Shown: in pieces, positions 12,459 to 22,425 of the stretch
How positions within the stretch are numbered: position 1 is the stretch's first letter
How the letters are laid out: each line of letters opens with the position of its first letter
Source: Fistulifera solaris
Lineage: Eukaryota > Bacillariophyta > Bacillariophyceae > Naviculales > Stauroneidaceae
NCBI GenBank assembly: GCA_030295235.1
Contig: AP026167.1
Location: forward strand, 744,001 to 808,000
Direction of reading: 5' to 3'
DNA: 64,000 nucleotides
Notes under the pieces: generated by a model
The model's database searches: none
Told to the model about the DNA's origin: nothing
The model's input: the letters and a program-made list of their open reading frames with translations, nothing else
Made by a program: the position numbers and the translations under genes

Positions 12459-12841
12459 TTCGACCTGCTTCGACGAATTTGCTTACAGTTTTTAACGTTG
12501 TATTGATCAACCTGTTAATGAATTATGGCGAATCTTGAAGTGATTCTGATCTTTCACGATAATTGTTGGCCTAAACTAAAAATGGTAAACGGCACAGCCA
12601 ACTGTTCTGTACAATGAGCGGATACTGTATCTTGCGACACGAGCCTTGTCTTTGGCCACGTCATGATTACGTCACCAAAAGTTGTTCATGCGTGAACCAG
12701 CATCGGGCCTGAAAACTAGTTGGGTCAGCCAACAAAAACTACGAACAGCCACTGAATACCTAGCATCTATGACTATCTCAAAGGAATTCGACGAAAGGAA
12801 AATACGCCCGATTAAAGCTCATTGAAGAATTTGCTATTACA
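12459..12841. other. Intergenic region upstream of CDPK copy B
   Basis: Lies between the CDPK B start and the 3' end of the JmjC gene, both on the minus strand. I see no conserved frame. Confidence 0.4.
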
Positions 12842-14668
12842 TTACTTCAGCTTCTGCTGCTTTTTCCATCGCTTTATTTGCTTTGGGGTCATTCCCGATA
12901 AATCGACATCGCTCTCTGCGACTACATCGGAAGGAGACATGAGCTTAATCTGACTTCTTACGAGTCCAATGTCACGATCACCATCAAAAATTCAACATCA
13001 TACGTCCCTCCAGAGGCTCGTATGACTCGTGCTGGAAAGAACGCCCCACCGAGATCTGCTTCTACTTGTTGTCCCACTTTGACAGGCATCGTGAAAGCCC
13101 AATCATCAGGCAGGGTTGAAACAGCTCCAGAACCTCCAATAGTACTACCCGAAAGAGACCACTCTTTCAGCGCTTGCTTGCTTGCATTTACTTTGTCATA
13201 GTACCGTTTCACTCGAAAGAGACTCAAACGCTGCATGCGTTCCGGTGTCATGACTCTACGCGGAGAAGCGTTCAAATGCGCTGTCATGGCCTCTTCGGCG
13301 TCGCGAGTTCTGCCCTCCTCAATCGCCGCCAAGTACATATCGCGATGTATTTCGAACAGCTCTACTCCCTGTTGACGAACCCGTTCTATTGTTTCCTTCC
13401 ATATCGTAGGATCAACAGAATTAGCTGTGTTCTCGTCAACGGCCCTGCTTATGCGCTCTAGTTCAGCCGTCGCTTTTTCGAGGAGAGGAGAAGCTTTTTC
13501 GTCGTCATCGAGAAGACCCAGAGGTAGCTCTGCCAGCAAATCTTTCAGGATTGCTTGTGGAAGCTCGTTTACTTTTCCAACGTAAGGGTTTTCGCCATCT
13601 TTGGTTTGGCCCAGATACGTATCGATCACACCAGCTCGCCGCAATGCCAACCTCCGCGCTGAAAGGTAATCCAGCTCCCAAATATGATGATCGATACCGA
13701 ATGTCAAATGAACGCTTGTTTCTGTAACAGTTTCATCTAGCGTACTGGTTGTATGCGGAAAAGCAGCTGGCATGAACAATATGTCTCCTGGGTTTGTGAT
13801 AGTGTCAATGAGTAGCTCGGTATCCTTTTCCAAAGCATACAACGGCATCATGTCGTCAATCTTGCCACGGGCAAAGATATCGGCGTGCGGTTTTTTTGAA
13901 GGATCCGGAGGTGCGTACACTTTCCATCGCTTACGACCGGCTGTTTGCACAACAACGACATCCTTAAAATATCATAAAAAATGAGGCTCGGGAAAGCTAT
14001 TGTCCACATTGCCTCACTCCATATAAATCTTACCTGTTTGTCGGTATGCGGAGGTGCACTGACTGGCTTAGATTGAGCTGTCACATATAGGTTGATGGCG
14101 CACTGGAACAAGGGCACGAGATTGTGAGTTCTGCACCAATCTATGTAGTGCCGTAATCAACGTGACCCCTTACCGGAAGCGATGTAGCGTCTGTGCACGC
14201 CAGTGAAGGTCCAGCTAGCTTCGGGATGTGAGCCCCTGCTGCATTCATAATGACTGTCCCCTTATCCAAAGCTGCCTGTACATCTGCAAAAGTCATACGC
14301 GCTTCTTCAAACGAATCTCCTCTCGGATTACTCACGCCACTGATTTTCCATCCTTTATTCGCATCTGTTGAGCCTCGTGCTGCATCCAAAAAATCATCCA
14401 GAACAGCCTTTTCCAGATCATTCATTGTAAAGAATCCATCCCATTTTGTTGACATGATAGCTTCTATTTCATCTCGACGCAAGACAAACGGCGTTCCATG
14501 AAGGCCAAGTTTGCATTCGCTGCGAATAGCACTAAATAGAGCAAAGATACCTGCTTCTGGCGCAGAAAGACCGAAAGACTCAGCGTATTGTTCAGCTGCT
14601 TCTCGGAATTCCGCCATTTTATCAAGAACTTTCCGTGCATAAGGTGACGATGATGATGTTGTCAGCAT
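12842..14668 (-). CDS. JmjC-type Fe(II)/2-oxoglutarate oxygenase with C-terminal Tudor-like segment
   Basis: Cupin/JmjC oxygenase, probably a protein hydroxylase or demethylase; the substrate is not known. Exons on the minus strand are 14174-14668, 14034-14102 and 12842-13962, with two 71-bp introns. Splicing assembles APPHTDKQDVVVVQTAGRKRW, whose HTD supplies two Fe(II) ligands; the distal His is in FMPAAFPHTT. Spacing and the QTAGRKRWKVY motif match the ribosomal-oxygenase/JmjC fold. The C terminus has VGQQVEADLGGAFFPARVI...TYDVEFFDGDRD, a Tudor/Agenet-like pattern, then a basic KQIKRWKKQQK tail. The last part needs one base added to the A5 run at 12986-12990; without it the frame stops at 12958. 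The first ATG is at 14668. An upstream ATG at about 14795 would lead into a signal-like peptide ending EAFAVTRRSF, but only with a further frame change, so I leave it out. Confidence 0.75.
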
Positions 14669-15170
14669 TTCGCTAGAGGGGGTCGCAAACAATAATACTC
14701 CAGAGCTTTTCGCCGTCAGGAACGAGCGGCGAGTGACAGCGAACGCCTCACAGCGCTCGACGAAGAGTAAAAAGAGAAGAAAAAGCTTGAATCATGGTTC
14801 AAGAAGTTGTGACTGGAGTTTCAAACGCAAAACATTCATATCGATGATGAGCACTTGTAGTTCGATGATGGCGGTTGTCGGTTGTCGTTCCGTTTGTATT
14901 ATTTATTAATTTCCTCCTGTTCAAACGCTGCAAGTACAAAGTACTTTTGTAAGTAACCTTCTGCCTTCTGCACTCGTCGTCCGTCACTCGTACGCTTATC
15001 AAGCTTCCGGGTCTCTTTATGTCGATTCATTTCCCTACGAGGGTTACGCGGAAACTGCGTAGACCTTCAAAAAAAACTTGTACGTCATCCATGACACAGA
15101 AAAACGTCACGACGTTTATCCCACTTCACTTTTTATCTCACAAAAATCTTTTGTTTGTATATTCATCACC
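14669..15170. promoter_or_regulatory. Divergent promoter region between JmjC gene and CSP41-like gene
   Basis: About 500 bp separate the two start codons. A hidden upstream extension of the JmjC protein may occupy 14669-14795. No specific site was recognised. Confidence 0.4.
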
Positions 15171-16247
15171 ATGATAAAGCAAACCGTTGCGTTCTTGCTC
15201 GTAGCAGCAAGTTGCACTCCTACAGCGGTCGCATACAATGTGCTTATTATCGGGGGCACTCGCTTTTCGGGAGCTGCGTTGTGGAAAGAATTGCACGATC
15301 GCGGTCACTCCGTCACCGTCTACAATCGCGGAACAACAATGCCCAAGGTTGTCGCTCCTCATCGAGAAACCGAAGATGAGCTGAGTGCCCGTATCTCTGC
15401 TGCTAAATTTCTAGCGGGTGATCGTGCCGATGCGGACGCTGTCTCATCTCTTGTGAATCCGTCCGACTACGATTATGTCTTCGACATGAATGCTCGCGAA
15501 CGATCCGATGTAGAACCCTGGGTCAATGTGTTCAAACAAAGCAGCGGCAACCGTTTGAAACAGTATGTGTTTATGAGTTCGGCCGGAGTGTACATGAAAA
15601 GCGACGAATTGCCTCATATGGAGAGAGATCCTACCGACCCGAAGAGTCGCCACAAAGGAAAACTCGACAGCGAGGATCTTTTGCAAAAGTCTGGATTGCC
15701 GTGGTGTTCTTTCCGTCCCACTTATATATGCGGGCCTGGAAACTACAATCCTGTTGAACGATACTTTTTCGAGCGCGTGGATTGCAATCGTCCGGTCTGT
15801 ATCCCGGGGCACGGTCAGCACTTGACTGGCTTGGGGCATGTCTACGATCTTGCCGTCGCCATGGCCAACGTCGTTGATCGCACCGACAAAACGACGGGAA
15901 AAGTGTACAATGTTCAAAACATCCAAGCAATCACGTTTGATGGTGTTGCCAAGGCAGCCGCGAAGGTGTCTGGGAAGGGTTCTGTCGAGATTATTCATTA
16001 TGAACCCAAGGAAATTGATTTTGGTGACAAGAAAGCTTTCCCGATGCGCCCTCAACACTTCTTCACGAGCCCGCTGGAGGCCATGAAGGATCTCGACTGG
16101 ACACCCAAGTACGATACAGTGGAGTCAATTATGCGAGACGCGTACGATAATGATTTTCTCCACGTAAAAGCTGCTGGAAAACTCAAGGGCGACTTTAGCT
16201 GTGATGACTTAGTCCTACAACACGCAGGAAAAGCAGTCGTTGCTTAA
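15171..16247 (+). CDS. CSP41: CSP41-like plastid RNA-binding/NAD-epimerase-family protein
   Basis: Member of the atypical short-chain dehydrogenase family that includes chloroplast CSP41a/b, which bind and cleave stem-loop RNAs and stabilise plastid transcripts. The ATG at 15171 starts a clear signal peptide (MIKQTVAFLLVAASCTPTAVA) followed by Y, consistent with plastid import; upstream in-frame codons are not part of this peptide. Domains: Rossmann glycine motif LIIGGTRFSG near residue 26, FDMNARE, FMSSAGVYMKSDELPH, DPKSRHKGKLDSEDLLQ, SFRPTYICGPGNYNPVE, LGHVYDLA and ITFDGVAKA, all closely matching plant CSP41b in order and spacing. Length (358 aa) fits. It is a single exon with no frame breaks. 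Plastid location is inferred from the leader only. Confidence 0.9.
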   Translation: MIKQTVAFLLVAASCTPTAVAYNVLIIGGTRFSGAALWKELHDRGHSVTVYNRGTTMPKVVAPHRETEDELSARISAAKFLAGDRADADAVSSLVNPSDYDYVFDMNARERSDVEPWVNVFKQSSGNRLKQYVFMSSAGVYMKSDELPHMERDPTDPKSRHKGKLDSEDLLQKSGLPWCSFRPTYICGPGNYNPVERYFFERVDCNRPVCIPGHGQHLTGLGHVYDLAVAMANVVDRTDKTTGKVYNVQNIQAITFDGVAKAAAKVSGKGSVEIIHYEPKEIDFGDKKAFPMRPQHFFTSPLEAMKDLDWTPKYDTVESIMRDAYDNDFLHVKAAGKLKGDFSCDDLVLQHAGKAVVA

Positions 16248-17587
16248 GTTTCAAGCGACTGCTTGATTCTTAGTATACAAGGTCCATTTATCGAGTAGAG
16301 AGCTCGACGTCTTGAAATTTCAAGTTAGCTGATTCATGGTTAGACGTACTCTAGAAATTCTGCCACTTAAAATGGTTTGGAGTGGTTTCCGACAGCCTAT
16401 ACATAGATGCTTTTAGTTTCTGTGCATGTCTTACGAACAGCAAGAGCAGCAAACAATTCTTCTTCCATTCGATGAAACACTTGTTGGCTGCGTCTAACTG
16501 CCGTAACTTACACCAGACAGCGCATCGGAATAAGGAAGAGCTATTGAAACGACAGTCACGTAGGGTGACCTTTACTGCACACACAAGAGGCTCATACAAT
16601 TTCTTCCTTTTATCCTTCGATTTTATTTTTGTTACGATTGTTGAAGCTCACATTTACAGCGCCAAAATTTGCAACAATTCATTCATCCAAAAAGACGGGT
16701 CAGCTTGGGATTCTTCAGCGAAAAAAATGGATAGATATTTCTTGCACAACAGTAGCATCAACAGTTTGAAGAAATGCAGCAACGACATTGCACGGCGCAA
16801 AGAAAAGGAATCGCGGAACTCGCCCCATTTTTTATTTGCTGCCAGCATCGTGTAAATTGACCATCATAGTAAGACACGTATCACCTCTCTGCCAGCCGCC
16901 CTATTGCTGCTTAATCCAAGTGAGCATTCCTTATCCGCGAGTTTGATCAAAATTGAGGCAGTAATTCATTCACATTAAATCAGCCCGGATCATCATAAAC
17001 AAAACGCAAATAAGTTTTCGTCCTCAAACAAACACCTTCAGTTATTTGGAGTGCAGTGCCCTGGGAGGCATTGTCGTGTCAATATTCGCAACCCCAGGTT
17101 TGGAACGTGAAACGAAAAGGAAAAATCCAGATTACAATGCGAAACAAAAACCAAGAGTTTCTCACTTATAAGCCCCTGGAAACAAGTACCCCTACACTTC
17201 AATCCATAATCAATGGGCTTAACGTGTCATGCACCGAACATATACTTAGTACATTTCAATGGAGCCTTTTTCCCCGCTCCCACATTCAAAGCTGCGGAAG
17301 GGCCTAAGTATTCCTCAAGAACGGTTACGACTATTGACTCAAATGTAGTACGTCAAGATCGTTTGATCGTAATTTTTCGTTGTGTCGATGACTGGACGTG
17401 AAAAAATGCCGCGTTCCAAAAAGGCCCCGCACCCGCACGCCATTCGCAACCCAGTGAAAGCAAAAAACAACGCAACAAAGTGCGAATACTTCCTGTAATC
17501 AACTTTCAATTCAAGGGGACTCGGTGTGTATCGAATTGCATCCTCTTTTCATTCATTCAATTCATTCATAGTAGTCAATCAATCGCC
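16248..17587. other. Long intergenic region without a convincing gene
   Basis: This 1.3-kb stretch separates two plus-strand genes. A 157-codon open stretch at 16382-16855 has no family features and a composition like its surroundings, so I do not call it. The last 150 bp must contain the promoter and leader of the STI1-motif gene. Confidence 0.45.
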
Positions 17588-19356
17588 ATGAGCGGGAAGA
17601 AGCGGGGCGCGAAGGTAGCACCCGGGGACGAGCTCAATGAGGATGCACAGGACATCATTAAGCAGAACCTCGAAGTTATGTACGATATTGTCATGAAAAT
17701 AAGAGAGGATGAAGAATTTGCTAAATCAATTTACGCCGACTGCCCGAGATTACAGCATATGCTCGAGAAACGACCCGATTTACGGCCCATCTTTGAGGAT
17801 CAACGATTAGTCGCAATCAACTTTGAGCAAGTCTATCGAGACGCGGGAGGTGTTTTACCGGAAGATGAAGAAGAGGAAGAGCTAAAGAAGAAGAAAACAA
17901 ATTACATAGCAGTGATCGTCAACAGTCCGTGCTTCAAGATTCTCAAGATCCTTCTCTTGTTCAAGAAGATCTTCGCGTGCATCTTCGGAGGAGGACTGGC
18001 TATAATGCTCAGTTTATGGAAATGCCTTTGTTGCTGTTGTGATGATCCTACAGACATGGTGGAGGATCCCGAAGACGAGATCGACGATGAGGACGCGAAC
18101 GCAGCCAACAAAGAAGCGCTGTACAGAGCGGCCGATCATATGGAAGACCCGGAAGTGCAAAAGCAAATGACTGACTTACTGGAGAATGATCCGGATGGGC
18201 TTGCGGATGCCATTGAGGATGATCCAGAGTTACGCGAACTTAGAGACACCAATCCATTGTGCGCAGAACTCATGACTGACCCAGAAACAATGCGGATACT
18301 GACGGAACCCGATAATCTTCGAGCTCTTGGCGACGCTCCTGCTTTGATTGAAGCGGACTTTAATGATCCCGACTGGACACCACCCGTAGAAGATGTGGAA
18401 GCCGGCACCAGCTGTGGCGGTGCGGATCTTGAGGCAGCTGGAAGTAACGGTTACGAAGGCAATGATAGCTTTCAAGGTGCAGAATACGCTTCGGAAGACG
18501 GGGTGGAAGTTGCAATCGAAAACGATGTTGGAGACATCGAAGAAGAGGGTTCCCTCAATTTGGAGGAAGAAGAAGAGCCAGTTGACGAGGAAGCAGCAGA
18601 AGAGGAGGAAGAAGAAATGGAATTTGAACTTGGTGAAGCGGAGAACCAAGACAACAATTGCAATGCGAATGCCCAGAACAAGCAGAATAAGCAAAGGCAG
18701 CGAGATCAACCAGTACAAGGCGGTTTCTTCGCCCAAGTTGGAGCTGGCATCACTGATATGATGGCAGCACAGCTGGTTGGTGTTGGAATCAGTGAGCTTA
18801 CTGGGCAAGACGATCCATTTGCAGGCCTCGAACAAGCCGAAGGCGCAGCTGATTGTGGGGAAGGCGTGGCTGAGAATGCGAATCAAGCGGCGGATTTGGC
18901 TGCGGCATCAGAGACACTTCTTGGCGAGGATATGGCAGCCAATATGGAAGCCGGAATCGACGAATTAGAAAGCGCGAATGACGCCGCAGGTGGTCAGGGA
19001 ACGGCTGCAGCGGCAGGGCTGGCGCCGCAGCTGGTGGTGTGGCCGCTGCTGGCGTTGCAGTATCTAGAGGGGCCGGGGACGACGAAGACGGCGAGGGGAG
19101 AGAAAAGAAGAATCGTTTTGGCGTGGTCGGTAACTGGGCCTCGGCAATTTCATCTGCCGGCAAGGAATATTTTGCCACAGCCTTGCTCGGTGATGACCTG
19201 GGAGCTTTAGTCGTCGAAAAGATCGAAGAGAAGGATAGTAACGACAACGACAAAAGTTTCAAGCTAGATGAAGAGACAGCAGGAATGGATCCTCTTGAAG
19301 AAGGACACACGTCCTCAAGACGGAGCCTCTTCTCATCCAAACGAAGTCTGCAATAG
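17588..19356 (+). CDS. Acidic STI1/DP-motif protein with a central membrane segment and cysteine cluster
   Basis: Unrecognised protein of about 590 residues. The start at 17588 (MSGKKRGAK) follows a pyrimidine-rich leader. Residues 15-100 form a helical segment rich in FxxLxxxxPDLxxxFED patterns. Residues near 110-155 are hydrophobic and basic (ILKILLLFKKIFACIFGGGLAIML) and end in CLCCCC, a likely membrane hairpin or palmitoylation site. Residues 165-260 repeat DP-rich helices (LLENDPDGLADAIEDDPELREL, then DPETMRILTEPDNLRALGDAP) like the STI1/DP domains of Hop and ubiquilin. The rest is very acidic and Ala/Gly-rich. A frame change in G3 at 19016-19018 (one base short) is needed to continue into GVAVSRGAGDDEDGEG...FGVVGNWASAISSAGKEYF and a charged tail ending at 19356. 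A membrane-tethered co-chaperone is a guess from the domain pattern. Confidence 0.65.
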
Positions 19357-19592
19357 TCCATCAAGTAGTTGAAACGAATGTTCTTTAGAGTTGTAAATAT
19401 AGACCCGTATTGCCAATTTGAAAAGTTCCCTTGGTGATTAACATCTCATAAAAATTATCAAATCGAAAGGACGTTGATGGAACGTCTTTTGGTACGCGCT
19501 CTATGCCTTAGTTTCTTCCCAGTGCGTGTCGTACGGGTACTGTTGCCGTGGGAGGTTTATGTTCGCCTTTTTCGAAAAGAGGACGATGCGCG

Positions 19593-20639
19593 ATGGCGAC
19601 GATGATTTTTTTGTTCGATCACTTATTTTCTCCAAAAGACCTATCCTTATTTCCCATCAATGACGCATACGACTCTTCCTATTATTCATTGTTTTGCCGC
19701 ACCCACCAAATGACAATCATTTCAACAAAACCAAACTTTTCCATTCATTCATCTTTATCTACTCTCGTCGACCAGTACGAAGGTTTTATTATAGATCAGT
19801 TCGGCGTCTTACACGATGGAACGAAAGGATTAGTCGGAGCCGCCGATGCGGTCCGCTCCCTCAAAGCCCGCGGAAAGAAACTAATCATTCTGTCGAACTC
19901 TTCCAAATTAACCGATTTTACTCTGCAAAAACTCCCCCAGTTCGGTCTGGAACCCAGTGATTTCGTCCACGCCGTGACGAGTGGACAAGAAGCCTGCGCG
20001 TATGTGAGGCAACACCATTTTCAACAACCCGCGCTCTTTTTGACGTGGTCTTCCCAAAGCGACGCGGACGTGTTCTTACAGGCTTGCGGGATCCCTGTTG
20101 TCACGCGAGTAGAAGATGCCAAGTTTATTCTGTTGCATGGAGCCAGGCGTCTCTATGGGACGGATCTGGATTTGGAGCAATGTTATATGACGGGAGATTT
20201 AACCGTGGTGGAGCCATTGTTGAAAAAATGTGTCGAACATCAGCTACCGATGATCTGTGCGAATCCGGATTTTGTCATGGTTCGGACCGACGGAAGACTT
20301 GTCTACATGCCAGGGACGATTGCACAGCGCTACGAAGAATTGGGTGGGAAGGTTACGAGTTTCGGTAAACCGAACAAAGAACACTTTCAAGCGTGTTTGA
20401 GGGAACTCGAACTCCCAGCGGAGAAAGTTGTTCATGTTGGAGATTCATTGCATCACGATATTATGGGCGCCAATGCCGCTGGCCTGGATAGTATTTTTGT
20501 TGCCGGAGGAGTGCACCGTCATGAATTGGACAATCTTCCCGGCGAAGTGCCGTCGCGTGAGTCATGCCTTGAATTGTTTGAACGGCATGGTCAGTTTCCG
20601 ACGCACGTGGTGCCTTTGTTCCGAACGAACGACAGTTGA
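19593..20639 (+). CDS. HAD-superfamily class IIA phosphatase
   Basis: HAD hydrolase of the p-nitrophenylphosphatase/NagD-like class IIA group (the TIGR01459 type). Motif I is IIDQFGVLHDG, motif II region LIILSNSSK, the cap lies between, and the C-terminal motif is VHVGDSLHHDIMGANAAGLDSIFVAGGVH. The first ATG in frame is 19593. A second ATG at about 19710 (MTIISTKPNFS) would give a protein starting just before the domain; the extra N terminus is hydrophobic/aromatic and might be a targeting leader or just untranslated sequence. The true start is undecided. Single exon, no breaks. The substrate cannot be told from sequence. Confidence 0.82.
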   Translation: MATMIFLFDHLFSPKDLSLFPINDAYDSSYYSLFCRTHQMTIISTKPNFSIHSSLSTLVDQYEGFIIDQFGVLHDGTKGLVGAADAVRSLKARGKKLIILSNSSKLTDFTLQKLPQFGLEPSDFVHAVTSGQEACAYVRQHHFQQPALFLTWSSQSDADVFLQACGIPVVTRVEDAKFILLHGARRLYGTDLDLEQCYMTGDLTVVEPLLKKCVEHQLPMICANPDFVMVRTDGRLVYMPGTIAQRYEELGGKVTSFGKPNKEHFQACLRELELPAEKVVHVGDSLHHDIMGANAAGLDSIFVAGGVHRHELDNLPGEVPSRESCLELFERHGQFPTHVVPLFRTNDS

Positions 20640-21689
20640 TTACGTTGGATGAACTCGTAACGAACTCGACTTCTGTCGCTATTCTACTACGATTTGCTGA
20701 AGCTAGCCTATATCATGAAACGCTAAGTATCGCTAATTAAGATAATTTGGAATTTACTGATGGAAATCAGCAAGCTTTCTAAACATTGTTGAAGGGAATC
20801 TGTATTGTAATTAGAACAGAGATAGCTTACCGGTACCTACCACGTAATAATTATCGTTTCAACCTTAACCTTAGACTTACATGTTTCATATATTGTACGG
20901 AGTACGGAGTATCATCTACTCCGTTTTTTCGTTATGAACTATAACCTTATACGGGATTTATTTTATCACGTTGGCTACCAACAAATAAAAAACTATCACA
21001 ATAGAATGAATGTACGGCATTTACTAGAGTATCTTAAAGAAATGACCGCAGTAGCGGCCGCTGTCTCTCTCATCAGCCACCAGCGTTCCTTTTGGTTCCG
21101 CGCCCGCGATTTCCCTGTCCGGGACTTGAACCACCCTTGACTGAATTTCCCTTTTTCTGCAACATTTTTCAAACCGACCTTAACCTTAGCCTTAAATTTT
21201 TCATTATTTTTTTGTGCAGAGTACCAGTACGCAGTTCTCCGTATTTTTCGTTTTGAGCTATAACCTTATACGGAATTACAATACCACGTTTTGTTTCGTT
21301 TCGACGTTAACCTTAGCCTTCAATTAATTTTTTCGTTTTGAAGTGGAGTATAACCTTTATACGTAAGTTCCTTTACCACGTTATTTTCGTTTCAACCTTA
21401 ACCTTAGCCTTAAATTGTATTTTTTCGGTTTGAACTATAACCTTATACGGGATTAGTTTTACCACGTTATTTTCGTTTCGACCTTAACCTTAGCCTTACA
21501 TGTTTCATTTATTCTACGGAGTAGAGTACCTGGTATCATTGATTTTTTTCGCTTTGAACCGAAAAAAAGACATGAAGCGGTGGGCGTGCCATTTCGATTG
21601 ATTCTTGATGCGGTTACTTGTGTCAGCTTTCATCTCATAAATTCATTCTATCTTTCTTGCTTTTAAGCACTAATTCAAGGTAAGGAGTA
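20640..21689. other. Intergenic region with tandem CCTTAACCTTAG-type repeats
   Basis: No gene was found. The stretch is AT-rich and largely made of degenerate repeat units, listed separately. The last 130 bp hold the leader of the downstream gene. Confidence 0.55.
20852..21560 (+). repeat. Degenerate repeat: CCTTAACCTTAGCCTTA plus CTATAACCTTATACGG blocks
   Basis: Five imperfect units. Each contains TTTCGTTTCAACCTTAACC followed by TTAGCCTTA, then an AT-rich spacer, TTTTTCGTTTTGAACTATAA and CCTTATACGGGATT, and often TTACCACGTT. One unit is at 20852-20975; four more run nearly head to tail from about 21165 to 21560 at 85-130 bp spacing. Some units carry an extra TACGGAGTA insertion. Confidence 0.75.
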
Positions 21690-22334
21690 ATGATCGCGAC
21701 TGCTGCTCAAAGTGAATACGAAATTGCCCGTGCACAAAACATTGAACGCAACAATGCTCGATTGCGTGCACTAGGCTTGATTACGGAAGATGAAGAACGT
21801 CAGTCCAACGCTGCTGGGTGGGGAAAACAATCGAAGCCTCTTGAGCAAGTAAATCACTCGCAATCGGCTTCTACTTCTAATGAAAAGCAAACGAAGAAGC
21901 GCCCATCTCCATCTGCGGTGCCGGAAAGTCGCAAATCACGCCGCTTGTTGGGATTGCCAACGGAGCAACTAACATCCAACGCAACAAACGCAGAATTGCA
22001 AAATCTTCCAGTAATTCCACTAGAACAGCGTCACCAGGCACGGCAAGAAGCTGCTTTACGATATTATCACTCTTCCGACGACGCGGCCCAGAAAGCTGCG
22101 GCCGAAAATCCGACCGCGACTTACGAACATTGCTGGATGCGCATTCAAAGCATGACACATGCCGGTCTCGCGAAGCGCATCAAAGTTATGGAACGTGCCG
22201 CTGGAAAACACTGCGTCGTCAAAATGGCCATCTTTGCCAAGTGTCTTCAGGACGAAGGTTTATCAGAATTGGCCGCTGACGCGAAGGAAGCACTGGAACG
22301 ACTCAAAGCGTTACAACCTCCTCCGGAGTCATAA
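21690..22334 (+). CDS. Unknown basic protein, 214 aa
   Basis: Not recognised. The N terminus (SEYEIARAQNIERNNARLRALGL) resembles a short motif, YExxRxxNIxRNxxxLxxLGL, seen at the start of various nuclear and DNA-associated proteins in plants and algae. A Ser/Lys-rich linker with KKRPSPSA and RKSRRLLGL follows (possible nuclear signal), then a helical C-terminal part. The ATG at 21690 follows AAGGAGTA. Single exon, no breaks. Any nuclear role is an inference from the basic motifs. Confidence 0.65.
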   Translation: MIATAAQSEYEIARAQNIERNNARLRALGLITEDEERQSNAAGWGKQSKPLEQVNHSQSASTSNEKQTKKRPSPSAVPESRKSRRLLGLPTEQLTSNATNAELQNLPVIPLEQRHQARQEAALRYYHSSDDAAQKAAAENPTATYEHCWMRIQSMTHAGLAKRIKVMERAAGKHCVVKMAIFAKCLQDEGLSELAADAKEALERLKALQPPPES

Positions 22335-22425
22335 AAAACGCCGCACTTTAAACGATAATAAGACTGTATTACTTAAGCTTGTATTATTTGCTTTACGTGA
22401 TCTTAGACGACACACGCCGTCATGA

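Noticed and set aside
16382-16855. 157-codon open frame in the long intergenic region
   Set aside because: No motif, no targeting peptide, composition like the surrounding DNA; not enough to call a gene.
21165-21560. Internal telomere
   Set aside because: CCTTAACCTTAG words occur once or twice per 100-bp unit instead of as a head-to-tail hexamer array, and genes continue on both sides.
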